A stretch of 64,000 nucleotides of DNA from Coleofasciculaceae cyanobacterium. GTDB taxonomy: Bacteria; Cyanobacteriota; Cyanobacteriia; Cyanobacteriales; Xenococcaceae. The stretch covers positions 1 to 64,000 of the forward strand of contig DATNPK010000028.1 of NCBI GenBank assembly GCA_036703275.1, read 5' to 3'. Every line of letters begins with the position of its first letter. The first letter of the stretch is position 1. A model generated the notes under the pieces. It was not told the DNA's origin and did no database searches. It saw only the letters and a list, made by a program, of their open reading frames with translations. Of the stretch, positions 20,378-29,697 are shown piece by piece. Both the position numbers and the translations under genes were made by a program.

Positions 20378-21397
20378 TTACCAACCTTGTGCTGTGTCAA
20401 CATTTTCTTTAGTAATTAGCTTGACTGGAATCAAAATATCTTCAGTTTCAAGTTTTTGACCCTGCAAGACCTTATTTCCTACCCTGACTGCGGTTTGGGC
20501 CATTCCTCTGGGATCTTGGGTTGCTGTGGCAGCATAGATACTGTCTTCAGAGGCGATCGCATCGATCGCTTCTGGCGCACCATCAACTCCAACGATAAAA
20601 AAGTCATCGCGTTTTGCTTGATTAGCAGCCAAATCTGCTCCGACACCACTGGGGTCGTTGATCGCGAAAACCGCATCGATATCGGGGAAAGTAGTCAGCA
20701 AGTCACTCATTACTCTCAAACCTGCATCTCGGCTTCCTTCTGCGTTCTGATCTTTAGAGAGAATTTTGATCTTCGGATATTTGGATAACACACTTAAACA
20801 GCCATCCACTCGCTCAATTACGGAAGTTACTGGAGGTCCATTAACAATTACTACATTGCCTTGACCGTTTAAGCGATCGGCGATGTATTGACAGCTTACT
20901 TCTCCAGCTTGCAGATTATTTGTCGTTACCGTAGCATCTACATCTGCTTCTATGCCTGTATCTACCGCAACCACGACACTACCCGCTTTCCTCGCTCGAT
21001 CGACGGCTGGTCTAATTCCTTTACTATCAGCAGCATTGAGGACAATTACGTCCGTATCGGCAGCCACAAAGTTTTCGAGTTGATTAAACTGCTGATTTAA
21101 GTCATAGCCACTAGAAACTGTAGTCACTCTGACATCATCACCGCCAATCTCTTTTGCGGCTTGTTCGGCTCCTTGCGCCATGACGACGAAGAAGGGGTTG
21201 CTTAGATCGCCAACGGTGACACCTACCGAGTCTAACTTTGCATCTTCCTGGCTTTGCATACTTACGTTAGTAGCATTGTCATTAGAAGAGGTATTCGTAC
21301 AGCCGAAAAGAGTACCACTTACTAGCCCCAAGATGCTAGCAGAGATCGCTGTCTTAATGCGCTTTCCCCTACGCATCGCTATTTTGTTCGCCTTCAT
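20378..21397 (-). CDS. Periplasmic sugar-binding lipoprotein, RbsB/FrtA type
   Basis: 339 residues. The N-terminus is basic, then hydrophobic, ending in a lipobox-like SGTLFGC (C33), so it is probably anchored to the outer face of the inner membrane. The type I periplasmic-binding fold is recognised from VGVTVGDLSNPFFVVMAQG, the hinge DVIVLNAADS, and AVFAINDPSGVGA plus FFIVGVDGAPEAI. It delivers a pentose or hexose to the ABC pore. As first gene of the cluster it probably carries the main promoter, somewhere in 21398-21600. Confidence 0.93.
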   Translation of the reverse strand: MKANKIAMRRGKRIKTAISASILGLVSGTLFGCTNTSSNDNATNVSMQSQEDAKLDSVGVTVGDLSNPFFVVMAQGAEQAAKEIGGDDVRVTTVSSGYDLNQQFNQLENFVAADTDVIVLNAADSKGIRPAVDRARKAGSVVVAVDTGIEADVDATVTTNNLQAGEVSCQYIADRLNGQGNVVIVNGPPVTSVIERVDGCLSVLSKYPKIKILSKDQNAEGSRDAGLRVMSDLLTTFPDIDAVFAINDPSGVGADLAANQAKRDDFFIVGVDGAPEAIDAIASEDSIYAATATQDPRGMAQTAVRVGNKVLQGQKLETEDILIPVKLITKENVDTAQGW

Positions 21398-21819
21398 TTT
21401 TCCCCATCAACTTTTGAAAATTTACTCAAGCCCAGCAGTATTTAAATCTGCCAATTTTTCAAAATTCAAACTAGGTGTAAAAACTTAGACCTATTTTTAG
21501 TGCATTACAGTGTATAAGAGACTACTGTTAGTGAACTATTCTTTAATCTTGGCAGACATTTTATGAGAACGTATATTAATTTTCTTTTCCGCTCTGGCTT
21601 ATGGTTGATGAAGGTAGTGATAAATGGTTGGAAGCTGCTTGTAGTAAAGAAATAGCTTTAGTTGTAGTGCGGGTTTTTTGGCAATTAAAAGTTTAAGAAA
21701 TTTGAAGTTTGAATAAACTCAAGATTAATTGTGGCTAATTCTAGTCGACGAGGGATTGGCAAGTATATGCCTTCCTTATTTTCACTGTTTTTATGGATCT
21801 AGCGATCGCCATAAATTTA
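21398..21819. other. Intergenic region upstream of the sugar cluster
   Basis: 422 bases with no convincing gene; a 31-codon frame from ATG 21601 resembles nothing I know. It separates the 5' end of the sugar-binding gene from the 3' end of the potassium-channel gene, so it should contain the cluster promoter. I did not find a clear palindromic operator. Confidence 0.5.
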
Positions 21820-23889
21820 CTAATCAGAAGGCTTAAGGGAGATTAAACTTGCTATAATTCCTGCTTTTTTTAGCTCGCGTACCAAATGTTGAGCTTGGTA
21901 TTGATAAAACGATTTTGGTAAGACTATGGGCAGATTATTCAGCCATTGCCGAGCCTCAGTATAATTACATTGCGCGATCTCCATGATTTTCTCTATACCC
22001 TTGGCAGTAGCATTTTCAGTCAAAGCTCGATCTATTTGTACCTGCCAAAAACGAGGTAGCATTTCACCCCATTCAATTTGCTGTAAACCATTACTTGTAG
22101 CTAATACGATTAAGCGATCGCCAACCTGAAGCTCTACATCTTTCCAAGGCATCAAGTAATGGTGTTGTCGATATTGTTGATAAAGAATCGGCACGACACC
22201 ATAGCCATGAGCGAACTCAGATAGAAGTAATCCATTGAGAGTATCACCTGCTTCGATGTTATATTCCGTTACCATCACAATGCGCTCGCTTAAGTGAAAG
22301 AAGCTAAGAACGTTTTCGCCAAAAGCAGCACAAGCAAAGACTTCCGCTGATAAAACCGCATCACACAAGACTTTAGCATCAACAAACAAAGAAGCTACAC
22401 TATCATTAAATTGGCGATCTTGAGTACGAATAATTAAGGGAATTGCGGGAGCGATCGCCTGAGCCATCAAGCCAATTTCGAGATTTTCTAGATGATCATC
22501 CCCAAGTAACAGGATGCTTTTAGCATTGGCAAGATTTGCCTTAACGAGTGCTTCGGTGACATTACCTTCAACTAGGGGTATGTTAGGTAAAGCCTGTCGT
22601 TCCTGTGTGCTAATATTAAGTCCCACTAACGGCTGGTTAAGTTCTTGCAAAATAGCTGCTACTCTTTGCCCCAAACTATTCAAGCTAACGAGTACTACAT
22701 GGTTGCGTTGTGGTATTGGAGGAGCAGAATCAAAAAACTGGAATCTAGAAGTGACCAAAGCACTAGTCAGCAAGGCATATAATACTCCGACAAAAGCTTG
22801 ACCGATCAAGGTTAAGCCCAGGCTAAACAACCGCAGCCACCAGGGCATATAGTCAGAAGATTGTAGCGCAGAGGTAAATTTAACCCCGCCAAATAAATCT
22901 CCGTATCCTCCCAAGAGCAAAACGGCTGTTGCATAGAAAGCTTCAGAGAAAGTAATGCCAGGATAATAAAAACGGTAAATAAATATCCCAAAAATCCACA
23001 GGGTGAAGACAGTAACTGCATAGATAGTAGCAATTCGCCGAATTTGATTTTGGCTTTGGTAGTGATCTTGCCAAAATCGGACTGTTTTCTGCCAGAGCTT
23101 ATTTGGTGTAATGCTTTGCCAAAATTGCCATTGCCAAGCGCGATCGTGACGCGAAGCTAATCCTTTAGGGCTCTTGATGAAAGATGGCTCGGATAAAGCC
23201 AGTTCGCGCACAACTTCAAGATAAATTAGAGTGTCTCCTATTTGTACTATGGCTTCTGGATTCCAGTTATAAAATTGCGGCGGTGTGTGAGAGTCAACCG
23301 GGATATGACTCAAGATGCAGCGAGTTGTAAGATTGAGTCTGTATACTGGTTTATCATTACACCAACTATCCTTTGGTTTTACTTGATGTTCAATGACTCG
23401 TAATAGTTGCCCTTCTAAAGTAAAATAGCCAATAGCTTCAGATCTTAGCGCTGTCAAAGCAAAAGCATGAGCCGAGAGATGGTTAGGCTCAAAAGCGACA
23501 AAATTGCCCAAATTTTCAGACAGCAGTTGGTTAAAATTTTGTTGGTCAGAACTTACAATTAGACGAACCTGCGGATTAATACGCCGTGCGACAAAAGCAG
23601 CTTCTATATTAATTCGCTCGTTCTCTGTTACCAAAAGTATCGAACGACACTCTCCGATTCCAGCTTGCTCTAAAACGCTTGCTTGACGACAATCTCCGAT
23701 GATTAATTGGTCTAGTAAGCTAAGTAATTCGGGAACTTCCCAATATTCGGGTTGTATATCATCAATAGCACGAACTTTGACATTGTAATCTTTAAGAACT
23801 GCAACACAGTGTTGCCCTAAACTTTTCAGACCGCATACTAAGAAAAGATCTTGGTTAGTTTCGTGATTAATGGTGTTAGAAGTAGGCAT
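21820..23889 (-). CDS. Potassium-channel-like protein, RCK - two-helix pore - RCK
   Basis: 689 residues. A first RCK/TrkA-N domain (about 15-150: LFLVCGLKSLGQHCVAVL) is followed by a C-terminal RCK segment. A pore unit comes next: helix 1 (about 286-308, YAVTVFTLWIFGIFIY), a re-entrant loop LLLGGYGDLFGG resembling the K+ filter GYGD, and helix 2 (about 350-375). A second RCK pair fills residues 390-620 (VVLVSLNSLGQRVAAIL; LLLGDDHLENLEIGL). The design means cytosolic ligand sensing on both sides of the pore. The start at 23889 is followed directly by a Ser/Thr/Asn-rich leader. Confidence 0.85.
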   Translation of the reverse strand: MPTSNTINHETNQDLFLVCGLKSLGQHCVAVLKDYNVKVRAIDDIQPEYWEVPELLSLLDQLIIGDCRQASVLEQAGIGECRSILLVTENERINIEAAFVARRINPQVRLIVSSDQQNFNQLLSENLGNFVAFEPNHLSAHAFALTALRSEAIGYFTLEGQLLRVIEHQVKPKDSWCNDKPVYRLNLTTRCILSHIPVDSHTPPQFYNWNPEAIVQIGDTLIYLEVVRELALSEPSFIKSPKGLASRHDRAWQWQFWQSITPNKLWQKTVRFWQDHYQSQNQIRRIATIYAVTVFTLWIFGIFIYRFYYPGITFSEAFYATAVLLLGGYGDLFGGVKFTSALQSSDYMPWWLRLFSLGLTLIGQAFVGVLYALLTSALVTSRFQFFDSAPPIPQRNHVVLVSLNSLGQRVAAILQELNQPLVGLNISTQERQALPNIPLVEGNVTEALVKANLANAKSILLLGDDHLENLEIGLMAQAIAPAIPLIIRTQDRQFNDSVASLFVDAKVLCDAVLSAEVFACAAFGENVLSFFHLSERIVMVTEYNIEAGDTLNGLLLSEFAHGYGVVPILYQQYRQHHYLMPWKDVELQVGDRLIVLATSNGLQQIEWGEMLPRFWQVQIDRALTENATAKGIEKIMEIAQCNYTEARQWLNNLPIVLPKSFYQYQAQHLVRELKKAGIIASLISLKPSD

Positions 23890-23965
23890 TGTCTGTTGAT
23901 GGCAGCATTACGGCCAATTGACTAGCGTTATCAATTATTTTTAAGTCAACGCACCATAGTCATTT

Positions 23966-24536
23966 TCACAAATTTAATTGAGTTTGTGTCCTAAAGGCAT
24001 CAATCAGAGGCTTTCCTGCATCGAGTAAGCACTCTACAGTTTGGGGATCTGCTGTGTCTGGAGTACCAGAGTTGAAGGGTGGTTGGGGACTATATTCCAT
24101 CATTAACTGAGTCATTTTAGCTACGTTTTCGCCACATAATAAGTCCAGTAGAATCAAACCAAAATCAATTCCCGAAGTAACTCCTGCGCCTGTAATTTGT
24201 GTTCCTGTCGATTACAACTCTTTGAGGAATAACTTCTACCCCCAACATCTTTAGCCGATCTCGAAATGCCCAATGACAAGTTGCTTGATAACCCTGTAAC
24301 AACCCCGCAGCAGCCAAAATCATTGAACCTGTACAGACGCTAGTAATATATTGAGCTTCTCTAGCCTGACGTTGTAAAAATTCTAAAGTTACTTCATCTT
24401 GCATTATCTCAACTTGTCCCATACCTCCGCCAGGGACACAAATTACATCTAGTTGAGGACAATTATCAAAATCTACTGTGGGAGTTAGGATTAAACCTTC
24501 ATTACTTATTACAGGTTTTAGTGACTTGCCAATTTA
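23966..24536 (-). pseudogene. Truncated and frameshifted DJ-1/PfpI-family gene
   Basis: From about 24536 the minus strand reads SNEGLILTPTVDFDN, VICVPGGGMGQVEI, then the nucleophile elbow YITSVCTGSMILAAAGLLQG and ATCHWAFRDRL. The frame breaks near 24205, after VVIDRN. TQITGAGVTSGIDFGLILL continues in another frame to the stop at 23966. The family (DJ-1/PfpI, isonitrile-hydratase-like) normally has about 60 more N-terminal residues, which are missing. The broken 5' end abuts a LuxR remnant. Confidence 0.8.
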
Positions 24537-24689
24537 GTGGCGCAAGGTTTGACCAATAATAATATTGCTCAAGAGTTATGGATTAGCAAAAATACGGTTA
24601 AACAAGCTCTTAAACGAATGTTTATTAAGTTAGAAGTTCATTCTCGAACAGAAATGGTGTTCAAAATTAAAGAGCTTTTAAACCACTAG
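24534..24689 (+). pseudogene. C-terminal remnant of a LuxR-family regulator
   Basis: About 51 residues remain: LVAQGLTNNNIAQELWISKN then TVKQALKRMFIKLEVHSRTE, ending KELLNH with a stop at 24687. This is the LuxR/NarL helix-turn-helix with the recognition helix intact, but the receiver or sensor part and any start codon are missing. The broken end coincides with the broken end of the PfpI remnant on the opposite strand. Its stop codon overlaps that of the converging DUF1816 gene. Confidence 0.75.
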
Positions 24690-24943
24690 AAAATATCATC
24701 TTCATAAATAGTCAGGTTTTCTGGCTGCGATCGCTGTTCTAATTCAATGTGTATGCCCTGAGCATTCTCCTCTAGCAAATCTTCGATATAGCCAGGCTGC
24801 GATGTCTTTGCTTCTGAAAAACTCTCAAAAGGGCCGAAATAGTAAACGCACTGTGGAACTTTGGTACTTATTTTCAGCCAGTAAGGTAGCTTCGAGGATT
24901 TTTTTAAACCGATTATCTTTAATAATTTTGTGGTCAAAGACAT
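24686..24943 (-). CDS. DUF1816 domain protein
   Basis: 85 residues. The domain core is WLKISTKVPQCVYYFGPFES followed by EAKTSQPGYIEDLLEENAQG, which is the DUF1816 pattern of small cyanobacterial proteins, sometimes found fused to phycobilisome-linker-like regions. The function is not established. The ATG is at 24943; the 682 bases upstream hold no gene. Confidence 0.85.
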   Translation of the reverse strand: MSLTTKLLKIIGLKKSSKLPYWLKISTKVPQCVYYFGPFESFSEAKTSQPGYIEDLLEENAQGIHIELEQRSQPENLTIYEDDIF

Positions 24944-25625
24944 AGTAAACTTCGCTTTTTAAACAGATATTAATATCTAGAAATAGAGTGTTCTTGCAGT
25001 TAAGCTATTTTTCAACTATGGGTATAGTAATTAGAAATGGCAAAGATCTGCTTTTAGACAAAGAGTAATTAAATACATATTTTTATTACACGCCTCAAAC
25101 AGCAATTATGGGCGATTGCACATAATTGTCAGTACTATAAGCTGATTTAGTTGAGATAGAGAAGATAATTTGCGTTTTTTTTAGAGCATAAAGCTACTCG
25201 AGTATATTAATTTACCTTATTTAGAAAAATTTTAATCCAACTATAAGTTATAAGTTAATCTTTTGGCATTACTGCATAACTCCTGATTTTTTGATTAATC
25301 TAACTATTTTTGAATTTTTAACTCTGTAATTCTACTTGATTCAATAGTTTTTTGGGATTTTTCACTGAATTGCTTTAATATAATTGAAACTAATCAGAAC
25401 TTTTTGGTATTTTGCTTAAGTTTTGCTCAGACCTGCAACACAGTATCTATACATCGATAAATTAATCTGCCTAAAAACGCTAAATATTTGTAATACTACA
25501 GTTACAAGCTGAAACTATTCATCAAAGAATGTATTTAAAATAAATACTTAATTTTGCCCAGCGATGTAATAAATCTTAATCGATATGTAAAGTATAATGC
25601 TATTTACCTAAAATGATAATTTGCT
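24944..25625. other. Long AT-rich intergenic region
   Basis: 682 bases between two divergent genes. It is very AT-rich with many stops in all frames. I see no coding frame, tRNA or strong inverted repeat. It must contain the promoters of the DUF1816 gene and of the fibrillin gene; an unannotated small RNA cannot be excluded. Confidence 0.5.
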
Positions 25626-26213
25626 ATGTTAACCCATTTATCATTACTAGAACAAGCAGCTAAGTTTAAAAAATCTCGAGCCAATCTGCCAAATTCAGCT
25701 GAAGTAGTTGAGGCTTTGCTTGAGCTTGAAAAGAGCGCGAAAGAAAAAACTAAATATTCTCTTGCCGATTTAACTGGCAATTGGAACTTGTGCTTTGTTA
25801 CTGGAACCAAAAAAGCCAGAAAAAGAGCAGGTATTGTCTTAGGTGCAGGAAAATATATTCCTCGACTTATTAAAATCAAAATTTCTTATCAAAAAGACAG
25901 GCAAGAAATTGCCAACATTGGTAAAGTAATCAACTCCGTAAAAATTGGTTTTGTTGAGCTTTCTCTAACTGGGCCTATTAAATTTATGCCGCCCAAAGGA
26001 ATTTTAGCTTTTGACTTTACCTATCTAAAAATTGTCGTATTAGGGTTGAGTTTGTATGATGGCTATATTAAAAACGGATTAAAAAAAGAAGCGGAGTTCG
26101 AGCAAAAAGAAATTAAGCATCAGGCTTTTTTCAGATATTTTTTAATTCAAGACAATTTAATTGCGGCTAGAGGTAGAGGTGGTGGATTAGCTTTATGGAG
26201 TCGAGAAGAATAA
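25626..26213 (+). CDS. Fibrillin/plastid-lipid-associated (PAP) family protein
   Basis: 195 residues. The lipocalin-like PAP/fibrillin core begins LTGNWNLCFVTGTKKA (about residues 50-65), and ends with IAARGRGGGLALWSREE, the family's C-terminal strand. Family members bind lipids or isoprenoids at thylakoids and plastoglobules and protect photosystems under stress. No signal or membrane segment. Monocistronic. Confidence 0.85.
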   Translation: MLTHLSLLEQAAKFKKSRANLPNSAEVVEALLELEKSAKEKTKYSLADLTGNWNLCFVTGTKKARKRAGIVLGAGKYIPRLIKIKISYQKDRQEIANIGKVINSVKIGFVELSLTGPIKFMPPKGILAFDFTYLKIVVLGLSLYDGYIKNGLKKEAEFEQKEIKHQAFFRYFLIQDNLIAARGRGGGLALWSREE

Positions 26214-26251
26214 AATAAAAGAATCGCTACGGTTAATTATTTAATGATTAA

Positions 26252-27718
26252 CTATTCCTGTTGCCAAGTTTTAGTACAGACGACAAATAATTCCACTCCA
26301 TATTCGTCAGACTGAATTTGAACGGGTAAAGAACGGAATTTAGAATGAGAAAACAACTTTTCTAGATCTTCGGCAAAGCGATAAATTGAGTGCCATTCTA
26401 GGATATGTTCCAATAAAACACGGTCGGGATTTGCAGCGTGTAAATTGCCCAAAATTACTGTTCCATTAGGTAAAAGACGGTCATAAATCCAGTCCAAGAT
26501 TCCAATAAATTCGCGATCGCGCAGGTAATTTGCCATACTGACGCTATAAATCATTTGTTGGGGAGGAATATCAATGTGACTGTAGCCTTCGGCTAATAAA
26601 AAGAAATTATCTTGAATAAAGGTCAGATGATCTCGAAAGCCCCATTTATGAGCCACATTGGCAGCAGAGGATAAGTCTTGATGATTGAAGTCAATACAGG
26701 TAACGTGAACGTTGGGTGGAGAAGTCTGAAAATAAAGATCCATAATTTCTGAAGCTGTACCACTAGCAATACTAGTCACGGGCATCGGGTTATTCGCTGA
26801 CCAATGTTTTGTTAACTGTTTGATAGTTTCGGTAATTATGCCGCCACGATTTTTTAAAGCCAAACAGGTAGGCAAAGAACGAATCCAGCGATCTAAATAA
26901 ATCCCTAGATGTCCATCGCCTTCTGGCTCATTTTGGGAAAGGATTTCGGTAATATAAGAATCGCTGACATAGCCACCTGGACGACGAAAAGAGCGATCAA
27001 AGAAGCTACTGAGCATATAAAACGGAAACGTTTCGCGGAAAAGATAAGTCCCAATCGCTTTTTGAATTTTAGGTTCTTGGATAATTTGCTCTCGTAAAGA
27101 GCTAATCAGCATATTACAGATTTTATTAATTTGTTCTTGAGCTTCGGTTTCGCTGAGTTCTTTACCGCGAATTGCCTGCTCAATACTGTAAATATTTTTT
27201 TTAAACAGCTCGGTTTCGCCGATTAATTCAGGCGGAATAGCATCTTGTCCTTCTTGTCCTGTACGCTGGGTGTCATACGTGGGCGCAATGCGCACCCGTC
27301 GCATCAAATGAGCTACTAAAGAAGAAGTCTGACGTAAACGACTAGAAAGATTGTGTGCCAAAGACTGATAAAAACGATCTGATAAACCAGGTACAGAAGT
27401 TAGCAACGAATAAAGATTTTGTTGGTCTAACACGCATACTTCTACATTGTCTTGAGCAATTACCGCAGCATTAGTCGGAACTTCTTCCAAAAAAGACAAT
27501 TCACCAAAAACTTCTCCAGGCTCCAAAAAAGCGATCGCCACATCTCGACCCGAGGCTGCCCTTTCGACTCTGACCATGCCTTTGCGTACTAGATATATTG
27601 CCTGAGATAAACGACCTTCTTTTAAAATTACTTCATGCTGTTTATAGGTTGCCACCTGGGCTTTTTCTAATAAAATATTATAGTCTTCAGTAGTTAAATA
27701 CTTTAATTTACTATCCAT
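26252..27718 (-). CDS. Cyclic-nucleotide-binding domain fused to SAM-dependent methyltransferase
   Basis: 488 residues. Residues 10-130 form a cNMP-binding/CRP effector domain (GRLSQAIYLVRKGMVRVE; EPGEVFGELSFLEEVP, the phosphate-binding cassette; AVIAQDNVEVCVLDQQNL). A helical linker (about 165-260) leads to a class I methyltransferase with motif I TSIASGTASEIMDLY (about 310), acidic end of strand 2 VTCIDFNHQD and MIYSVSMANYL. There is no DNA-binding domain. The methyltransferase half resembles 3-hydroxypalmitate-methyl-ester-type enzymes, but the substrate is unknown. It may be a cAMP- or cGMP-gated methyltransferase. Confidence 0.85.
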   Translation of the reverse strand: MDSKLKYLTTEDYNILLEKAQVATYKQHEVILKEGRLSQAIYLVRKGMVRVERAASGRDVAIAFLEPGEVFGELSFLEEVPTNAAVIAQDNVEVCVLDQQNLYSLLTSVPGLSDRFYQSLAHNLSSRLRQTSSLVAHLMRRVRIAPTYDTQRTGQEGQDAIPPELIGETELFKKNIYSIEQAIRGKELSETEAQEQINKICNMLISSLREQIIQEPKIQKAIGTYLFRETFPFYMLSSFFDRSFRRPGGYVSDSYITEILSQNEPEGDGHLGIYLDRWIRSLPTCLALKNRGGIITETIKQLTKHWSANNPMPVTSIASGTASEIMDLYFQTSPPNVHVTCIDFNHQDLSSAANVAHKWGFRDHLTFIQDNFFLLAEGYSHIDIPPQQMIYSVSMANYLRDREFIGILDWIYDRLLPNGTVILGNLHAANPDRVLLEHILEWHSIYRFAEDLEKLFSHSKFRSLPVQIQSDEYGVELFVVCTKTWQQE

Positions 27719-27780
27719 TTATATATGGGTTCTCCATGCTGCACCCCAGGTAATAGTTCCCAAAATGATCTCGTCGAGCA

Positions 27781-29082
27781 TCATTGCTGAGAAAAGAATT
27801 TGCAGTCAGATAAATTGGGTCGTTGCGCTTGATGGTGAAATAAATTTTTAAGAGCAGCCTGTCTTCTTTGGGGAGATTCGGTTGCTAAATTCCAAAGACT
27901 TTCATAGAAGAAAAAAGATATTCCAGCAAACTCACGCTCGCGAGCGATTTTAACCTGCTGATAAATTTTATGCCACAGTATGGGGCGACCTTTTAAACCC
28001 GACAAAACACCGATACCTACGGGAATATGCTCCTTGGCTGCTAAGATTTCAGGCTGTTCTAATTCTTGTCTAAAGCTGTCGTTGCGATCGCGATATATCT
28101 GGACAATTAGTTCTTCAATCAAGCCTTTTCGCTCCCACTGGTGCCAATCAAGCAAGAAGGAGTTGAGGGAAAAATCCTGGGGGTTGGGAGACAGGGAAAC
28201 AATTGCTTGAGGGTTATGCTGTTTAATCTCATGAAACAGTGTTTCAACATAAGCCGTAATTTTATCAGCACGCCAGCGCACCCAATCTGCATCTTGAGGG
28301 TCTGATGGCGGTAGTTGACCCTGATGCTCTTGTTGATATAGCTCGACCGTATATTCATCGTAGCCAAATTCTGAGGGATAGCCAAAATGGTCGTCTAGCT
28401 GAATGCCGTCGATATCGTAGTTACTGACTATCTCGACAATTAAATCCGTCATAAATTTTTGCACATCAGGGCGCAGGGGATTTAACCACACCCGTTGATG
28501 TATATCTCCTTCCCACCAAATAGTGCTGCCATCTTCTCTTTCAGTCAGCCACTGGGAATGGCGTTTAGCTAATTCTGAATCAGCAGGAGCCATAAAGCCA
28601 AACTCAAACCAAGGAATTACGCTCATTCCTTGCTTATGTCCTGCGGTGATAATTTCTGCTAAGATATCTCGTTCCTGTAGTCCTTCAGTGGGGTCAAGAG
28701 CTAATCCAGTAAACGCTTCGGACACTTTGGAAGGATAAAGAGTATAGCCCCAGTTCCAGACTGTCGGATAAACTGTATTAAAATTAGATTCAGCTAACAG
28801 TGCGATCGCCTCGGCGGTTTTAGCTGTTTCAAACAGAACATCACTATCTACATTAGTCAGCCATACTCCCCGTATTTCTCTAGGCGTATCGAGCTGGCAA
28901 ATTTGGTCGGCAGGAGGCTTAATTGTCAATAGCTGGGAATGACCGGGAAGCGGGGTAATTGACACTAAGGTAAGTGCCAAAATAAACAGAAAAATCCACC
29001 AAGATAGACGACCTTTTGTTTGGCTAAACTGAACCAATTTATTGGCGTAGATATCAAATGTTTTGGCAATGCGTTCTTTCAT
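27781..29082 (-). CDS. GHL10 family glycoside-hydrolase-like protein
   Basis: 433 residues. One membrane helix or uncleaved signal (about 27-45) anchors it; the rest is the DUF187/GHL10 TIM barrel. Landmarks are EIRGVWLTNVDSDVLF, FNTVYPTVWNWGYTLYP and YDIDGIQLDDHFGYP, the last bearing likely catalytic acids. YngK-type relatives act on cell-surface polysaccharides. The gene follows none closely; the cNMP-methyltransferase gene is 62 bases downstream on the same strand. Confidence 0.9.
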   Translation of the reverse strand: MKERIAKTFDIYANKLVQFSQTKGRLSWWIFLFILALTLVSITPLPGHSQLLTIKPPADQICQLDTPREIRGVWLTNVDSDVLFETAKTAEAIALLAESNFNTVYPTVWNWGYTLYPSKVSEAFTGLALDPTEGLQERDILAEIITAGHKQGMSVIPWFEFGFMAPADSELAKRHSQWLTEREDGSTIWWEGDIHQRVWLNPLRPDVQKFMTDLIVEIVSNYDIDGIQLDDHFGYPSEFGYDEYTVELYQQEHQGQLPPSDPQDADWVRWRADKITAYVETLFHEIKQHNPQAIVSLSPNPQDFSLNSFLLDWHQWERKGLIEELIVQIYRDRNDSFRQELEQPEILAAKEHIPVGIGVLSGLKGRPILWHKIYQQVKIAREREFAGISFFFYESLWNLATESPQRRQAALKNLFHHQAQRPNLSDCKFFSQQ

Positions 29083-29187
29083 GAATGCCGTAATATTTAT
29101 AGAATATGGCGATTATAACGGTTTATTGCTAGACCTTCTTTGACAAGCCGTACAACTGAATTGAGTTTTATTCAATAATCTTATCCG

Positions 29188-29679
29188 ATGAATATTCGTG
29201 ATGCTGTAGCAGCAGATTTAACTGCAATTGTCGATATCTATAATCAAAGTATTTCTGGTCGTCTGGCAACTGCGGATATCGAACCTGTCAGTGTTGACGA
29301 TAAACTAAATTGGTATCATAATCATTCTCCCAATCGTCCCCTGTGGGTAGCAGGTGAACAAAATCAGATGCTAGGCTGGCTTAGTTTTCAAAATTTTTAT
29401 GGTCGTCCCGCATATCTGCATACCGCCGAAATTAGTATTTATGTGGCAACAGCATATCATCATCAGGGTATTGGTAGTCAGCTTTTACAACAGGCGATCG
29501 CTCAGAGTCCTCAACTACGGCTCACCACCCTGCTAGGCTTTGTTTTCGCTCACAATCAACCTAGCCTTAACCTCTTTTCAAGCAATGGTTTTAACCAGTG
29601 GGGTTATCTACCAAATATTGCTGAACTTGATGGAATAGAGAAAAGCTTAGTAATTTTAGGGCGTAAGATCGACAGCTAA
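29188..29679 (+). CDS. GNAT acetyltransferase, phosphinothricin-acetyltransferase-like
   Basis: 163 residues. It begins MNIRDAVAADLTAIVDIYNQ and carries the acetyl-CoA loop HHQGIGSQLLQQAI (about 91-104) and the C-terminal GFVFAHNQPSLNLFSSNGF motif. This arrangement fits the Pat/Bar/MddA subgroup, which acetylates amino-acid-like amines such as methionine sulfoximine. The natural substrate is unknown. It is divergent from the GHL10 gene. Confidence 0.9.
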   Translation: MNIRDAVAADLTAIVDIYNQSISGRLATADIEPVSVDDKLNWYHNHSPNRPLWVAGEQNQMLGWLSFQNFYGRPAYLHTAEISIYVATAYHHQGIGSQLLQQAIAQSPQLRLTTLLGFVFAHNQPSLNLFSSNGFNQWGYLPNIAELDGIEKSLVILGRKIDS

Positions 29680-29697
29680 TTCTGCCTCCACTAAATA

